Source: Nocardioides guangzhouensis (GTDB taxonomy: Bacteria; Actinomycetota; Actinomycetes; Propionibacteriales; Nocardioidaceae). From it: DNA of 64,000 bases. The DNA is taken from positions 26,795-90,794 of the forward strand of contig NZ_SDKM01000022.1 of NCBI RefSeq assembly GCF_004519545.1. The letters run 5' to 3'. The translations under genes were made by a program, and so were the position numbers. Below the pieces are notes generated by a model. The model saw nothing but the letters and a program-made list of their open reading frames with translations. It did no database searches and was not told the DNA's origin. Shown here piece by piece: positions 60,649 to 64,000 of this stretch; position 1 is the first letter of the stretch; every line of letters starts with the position of its first letter.

Positions 60649-61284
60649 TCAGCCCGTCACGACGTCGGCCAGGCGATCGGCGTCCCACTCCGGCGCAGCG
60701 CCGGGACAGCCCAGCAGGTAGTCGACGATCTCGTCGTCCCCGAGGCCGTGGGCATCGCGCAGGCCGTCGGCCATGGTCGCGAGGTAAACCGCCGCCGGGG
60801 CGCGCGGCTCGAGCGCGTCGGCGTCGGGTGCGGAGAACGTCAGCACCGGGCGCCCCTCGAGCTCGCCGGCCACGTGCAGGGTCTCGTACCGGCCGGGCCC
60901 CACCACGCGCCGACCGGACGCCAGCAGCGGTGCGAGGTCGAGGTCGACGCCCGGCTCGCGCCACATCTCCTGGGCGTGCACGTCGGAGAACTGCCGCGGC
61001 GTGACGAGGTACGCCGTGGCGCGCGACGTGCCCGGCCCGGTCGGGTCGAGGAACGCGATCCCGCCGCCCCAGGTCGGCGACTCCCAGGCGAACAGGACGC
61101 TGCCCGGCAGCGAGACCGGGCGCACGTCCAGCGGCTCACCGGGCTCCCGTGCACCCGGGTAGGTGCGGGCCGCGCCGGGCGGGCAGCCGCCGGCGAGGTA
61201 GCAGCGCAGCCGGTCCGGCGACAGGTTGGACCCGTAGCCGGCGTACCAGACCGGCTCCGGGTCGACCTCCTCCGGCGAGCTCAG
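60649..61284 (-). CDS. YGSNL-motif protein (gamma-glutamylcyclotransferase-like), probable CTG start
   Basis: About 211 aa. The N-terminus PVWYAGYGSNLSPDRLRCYLAGG holds the YGSNL motif of GGCT-like folds. The rest (LPGSVLFAWESPTWGGGIAFLD and YLATMADGLRDAHGLGDDEIVDYLLG) fits the actinobacterial branch often mis-annotated as histone deacetylase. The only start that keeps the motif is a CTG at 61284, overlapping the ogt stop as CTGA. The GTG at 61125 would delete the motif. Function unproven. Confidence 0.78.
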   Translation of the reverse strand: MSSPEEVDPEPVWYAGYGSNLSPDRLRCYLAGGCPPGAARTYPGAREPGEPLDVRPVSLPGSVLFAWESPTWGGGIAFLDPTGPGTSRATAYLVTPRQFSDVHAQEMWREPGVDLDLAPLLASGRRVVGPGRYETLHVAGELEGRPVLTFSAPDADALEPRAPAAVYLATMADGLRDAHGLGDDEIVDYLLGCPGAAPEWDADRLADVVTG

Positions 61285-61763
61285 AACAGCGCGTCCTGCT
61301 CGAGCTCGAGGAGGGTCTGCTTGCGTTCCATGCCCCCTGCGTACCCAGTCAGCGTCCCGTCAGCACCGATCACCCGGTGGCACGGGATCACGATCGGGAT
61401 CGGGTTGCGTCCGTTGGCCAGCCCGACCGCGCGGGACGCGGCGTTGGTGTGGCCGAGCCGGTGCGCGATCTGGCCGTACGTCGCGGTCTCGCCGTACCCG
61501 ATCGCGAGCAGCTGGTCCCACACGCGCTGCTGGAACTCGGTCCCGTCGGGGGCCAGCGGGAGGTCGAACTCCTTGAGGTCGCGCTGGAAGTACGCCGTGA
61601 GCTGGCGCACCGTCTCCTTCAGCACGGGGTGCTCGTCGTCACGCGCGCCGAGCGGGCGGCCGTCGGCCGGCGGCCGGAACGGCGAGAACTCGATGGCGAC
61701 GACCGAGCCGTTGCGCTCGACGATCCGCAGGTCTCCGACGGGTGACTCCATCACGGTCCACAT
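61281..61763 (-). CDS. ogt: Methylated-DNA-protein-cysteine methyltransferase
   Basis: 160 aa. The active-site motif PIVIPCHRVIGADGTLTGYAGG (PCHRV) and the HTH GYGETATYGQIAHRLG. It repairs O6-methylguanine by suicide transfer to Cys. It lies 1 bp after the ada-alkA gene. Confidence 0.95.
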   Translation of the reverse strand: MWTVMESPVGDLRIVERNGSVVAIEFSPFRPPADGRPLGARDDEHPVLKETVRQLTAYFQRDLKEFDLPLAPDGTEFQQRVWDQLLAIGYGETATYGQIAHRLGHTNAASRAVGLANGRNPIPIVIPCHRVIGADGTLTGYAGGMERKQTLLELEQDALF

Positions 61764-61764
61764 G

Positions 61765-63285
61765 TCAGCTCTCCTTCGTGCTGCCCTCGGCAGCGGGGTC
61801 AGCGGGGTCCACGGGTGGCATCAGGGTGTTCCAGAGGTGCATCAGGGCGTAGGAGCGCCAGGGGCGCCACGCCTCGCTGTCCGCGACCACGGCGGCGGGG
61901 TCGTGCCCAAGGTCGGCCAGCGCGTTGCGGACGCCGACGTCGGTCGGCAGGAAGACGTCGGGGTGGGCCAGCGCCCGGAGCGCGACGTAGTCGGCGGTCC
62001 ACGACCCGATGCCGGGCAGGTCCAGCAGCCGCCGGCGGACGTCGTCGCGGTCGGGCCCGCGGTCGAGCGCCACGTCACCCGACGCCAGCGCGGCGGCGAG
62101 GCCGACCAGCGCCCGGCCCCGGGAGCGGGGCATCGGGAGGTCCTCGGGGTCGAGCCCCGCGATCGTGTCCGCCGACGGGAAGAGGTGGGTGAGGCCGGGG
62201 ACCCCGGTCTCGAACGGGGTGCCGTGCTCGGCGACCAGCCGGGAGGTGACGGTGTTGGCGCCGAGGACGCTGACCTGCTGGCCGATGACGGTACGGACCG
62301 CGGTCTCGTCGCCGTCGACCTGTCCGGGGACCCTGAGGCCGGGCGTCAGCCGGACCAGCGCACCGACGACCGGGTCGCCGGCGAAGTGGTCGTCGACGGC
62401 AACCGGGTCGCAGTCGGCGTCGACCAGGCGCCGTGCCCGCTCGACCGCGGCGGAGGTGTCGCGCAGGTCGGCCAGCCGGAACGTGGCCGGCACGAACGCG
62501 GTCTCCCCCGCGACGGGGGCGTCGGCCAGGTCCAGCCGGACCGTCCCGGGCCCGTGCGGGAGGTCGAGGGTGCGGGCGTACCACCCGGGGCCGGCGGTCT
62601 CGACACCGGCGACGAGGTGGTGGGCGAGGAAGCGGTGCAGCGCCTCGCCCGCGAACGGGGTGCGCACCGCCAGCCGCAGCGTGATCGTGCCGGTCGCCGA
62701 CCGTGGCCCGCCACGACGGCCGCGGAGCTCGGTCGGCGAGGAGGCGTAGACCTCGCGGATCGTGTCGTTGAACTGGCGCACGCTGGAGAAGCCCGCGGCG
62801 AACGCGACGTCGGCGTACCCCATCGGGGTGGTCTCGATCAGCACCCGCGCGGTCTGCGCCCGGCGGGCCCGGGCCAGGGCCAGCGGTCCGGCGCCGAGCT
62901 CGGCGCCGAGCAGCCGGGTCAGGTGGCGCGGGGTGTAGCCGAGTCGGTGGGCCAGGCCCTCGACGCCCTCGCGGTCGACGACGCCGTCGGCGATCAGGCG
63001 CATGGCGCGGCCGGCCACGTCGGCGGCGACGTCCCAATCGGGCGAGCCCGGGGTGGCGTCGGGGAGGCAGCGCTTGCAGGCGCGGAAGCCGGCGGCCTGG
63101 GCGGCGGCCGCGGTCGGGAAGAACGTGACGTTGCGGGAGGCCGGGGTGCGGGCCGGGCACGAGGGCCGGCAGTAGATGCCGGTCGTGTGCACGGCGGTGT
63201 AGAAGACGCCGTCGAAGCGGCGGTCACGGCTCTTGACCGCGCGGTAGCACGACTCGTGGTCGAGGTGCAGGTCGCGGGTGCTCAT
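61765..63285 (-). CDS. Ada regulatory domain - AlkA DNA glycosylase fusion
   Basis: 506 aa from ATG 63285. Residues 1-80: Ada zinc domain with Cys39, Cys43, Cys70 and Cys73 (GIYCRPSC, FRACKRC); Cys39 is the methyl-phosphotriester acceptor. About 85-190: AraC HTH (GLAHRLGYTPRHLTRLL, ADVAFAAGFSSVRQFN). About 210-500: AlkA N-domain and HhH-GPD (LLDLPGIGSWTADYVALRALAHPDVFLPTDVG with Asp). One protein both senses methylation and removes alkylated bases. An AAGGAT hexamer 7 nt before the ATG suggests a leaderless mRNA. Operon with ogt. Confidence 0.94.
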   Translation of the reverse strand: MSTRDLHLDHESCYRAVKSRDRRFDGVFYTAVHTTGIYCRPSCPARTPASRNVTFFPTAAAAQAAGFRACKRCLPDATPGSPDWDVAADVAGRAMRLIADGVVDREGVEGLAHRLGYTPRHLTRLLGAELGAGPLALARARRAQTARVLIETTPMGYADVAFAAGFSSVRQFNDTIREVYASSPTELRGRRGGPRSATGTITLRLAVRTPFAGEALHRFLAHHLVAGVETAGPGWYARTLDLPHGPGTVRLDLADAPVAGETAFVPATFRLADLRDTSAAVERARRLVDADCDPVAVDDHFAGDPVVGALVRLTPGLRVPGQVDGDETAVRTVIGQQVSVLGANTVTSRLVAEHGTPFETGVPGLTHLFPSADTIAGLDPEDLPMPRSRGRALVGLAAALASGDVALDRGPDRDDVRRRLLDLPGIGSWTADYVALRALAHPDVFLPTDVGVRNALADLGHDPAAVVADSEAWRPWRSYALMHLWNTLMPPVDPADPAAEGSTKES

Positions 63286-63350
63286 GGGGACCATCCTTGC
63301 CCATGGCACCGACAGGTTCTAGCGGGATTCGGACACGGGCGTCGGCGGAC

Positions 63351-63433
63351 CGTCGTACGGCTGCAATTGCGGCCGCATTGCACGGACAGGGCCCCGAAAT
63401 GTGTCATGCGGCTGCAATTGCAGCCTTACAGCA
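63351..63433. repeat. Two copies of the 32-bp TGCAATTGCA palindromic repeat
   Basis: Units at 63351-63382 and 63402-63433, both with the GGCTGCAATTGC(A/G)GCC core. Same family as at 48967-49101. Confidence 0.9.
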
Positions 63434-63515
63434 ACCGGAGGAGGGCGGCGGCCGGAGCCGACGCCCTCCTCCCCCGGGAACCCCGTTTTGGTCGGCGGAT
63501 CAACGGGTCAGCGGG

Positions 63516-63912
63516 TCAGTTGGTCACGAACCGGCGGTACTGCCCGGCCACCTCCTGCGCGGTCACGGCCCTTCGGACTGGGTGTGACCGGCGTCGGGCT
63601 GCCCATGCCGCGACCGGAGTAGAGGTCGGGGAACTGCGCCTTCACGTCGAGGTGGAGGCTGCGCTGGCCCCGGGTGAGGAGGTACATCGGCCCGTTGAGG
63701 TCGGGGACGTACTGCCGATCCGAGCCGTCCGGCACCTCCCCGATGCAGCTGATGCGGGCGTGCCGCATCAGCCGCTTGTCGGTCGGCGCCGGCACCGCCT
63801 CGGTCTTGGGGAACTGGTGGTGCTCCTCCAGCACCAGCCCGGGCCCGGACTGCACCGGGATCCGCCGTACGTGGGCGCTCACCGACCCCGAGCCCGACGC
63901 CGCCCTCTCCAC
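63516..63912 (-). pseudogene. Remnant of a PQQ-dependent sugar dehydrogenase-like gene
   Basis: On the minus strand the frame from 63912 holds VLEEHHQFP, RISCIGEVPDGSDRQYVPDLNGPMYLL, SLHLDVKAQFPDLYSGRGMGS, which resembles the first repeats of glucose/sorbosone-dehydrogenase-type beta-propellers (VPDGSxRxYVPDLNG). After GRGMGS the frame turns to unrelated sequence. A different frame supplies a plausible C-terminus, VTAQEVAGQYRRFVTN and stop at 63516. The body of the propeller (about 300 residues) is missing, so I infer an internal deletion plus frameshift. The 5' end may lie beyond the window. Confidence 0.65.
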
Positions 63913-64000
63913 CCGCGAGGCCCCACTTCCTCGAGCAGGTTGGCGAGGACCTCGCCCGCGCCCTCCCCACCCTCCTCTGACTGTGAGGATTCCCTTCGCA

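Overview
The window looks like the chromosome of a high-GC actinobacterium, most probably a Nocardioides-like member of the Nocardioidaceae. The evidence is the very high GC content, strong G/C bias at third codon positions, a histone-like HU with a long Lys/Ala-rich tail, an F420 biosynthesis gene (cofC), and the gene order smc - ftsY - amtB - glnK - glnB - glnD - ffh - rpsP - KH protein - rimM. The genus is an inference from gene order and protein style; no database was searched.

Layout. (1) Positions 1-1.0 kb hold the ribosome-maturation operon, read leftwards: rpsP, a KH RNA-binding protein and the first codons of rimM. (2) 1.2-13.26 kb is an accessory block: an SPFH protein, a Tat-exported sulfatase, an amidohydrolase, a secreted GH3 glycosidase with a divergent ROK regulator, a hotdog-like protein, a methyltransferase, an alpha/beta-hydrolase-LuxR fusion and a small NYN-domain nuclease. 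Three of its intergenic gaps carry a family of palindromic short repeats. (3) 13.26-23.43 kb is an integrative element of about 10.2 kb. (4) 23.4-46.9 kb is core genome: ffh (SRP), a secreted subtilase, the nitrogen-signalling cluster glnD-glnB-glnK-amtB, ftsY, smc, mutM, rnc, rpmF, yceD-like, coaD, rsmD, recG, a DhaL/DAK-type protein and rpmB. (5) 47-64 kb holds metabolism and repair: thiL, an Lrp-type RAM protein, a DUF3515 lipoprotein, ddl, pyrE, a cystathionine gamma-synthase/lyase family enzyme, gpsA-plsC, cofC, HU, leuCD with a divergent IclR regulator, an SGNH hydrolase, a YGSNL-motif protein, ogt and an ada-alkA fusion. The right edge carries the remains of a PQQ-type sugar dehydrogenase gene.

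The most interesting object is the integrative element. It lies in the last codons of ffh and is bounded by a 19-bp direct repeat with one mismatch (13258-13276 and 23412-23430). Both copies encode the Ffh C-terminus FSKFLK-stop. The left copy keeps the ancestral end (CTG AAG TGA), whose stop overlaps the GTG start of the NYN gene. The right copy has new synonymous codons and a TAG stop supplied by the element. Integration therefore rebuilt ffh but cut a translationally coupled ffh-NYN operon. The element carries a tyrosine integrase, a chain of small, mostly overlapping genes (several with Cys4 zinc motifs), a possible replication protein whose own gene holds a cluster of ACGCGT repeats and a nine-tract G-rich array, and cargo: a two-pore-helix-type K+ channel, a DUF2971 protein, a collagen-like membrane protein, a membrane-anchored nuclease with an excalibur domain, and several tiny membrane proteins. 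I see no conjugation, capsid or packaging gene, so it resembles a satellite-like or cryptic integrative element more than an ICE or prophage.

Other points: several genes have a -10-like hexamer (TAGNNT or NAGGAT) only 6-8 nt before the start codon, which suggests leaderless transcripts. Two genes (rnc and the YGSNL protein) seem to lack any ATG/GTG/TTG start at the right place and have a CTG overlapping the previous stop codon as CTGA.
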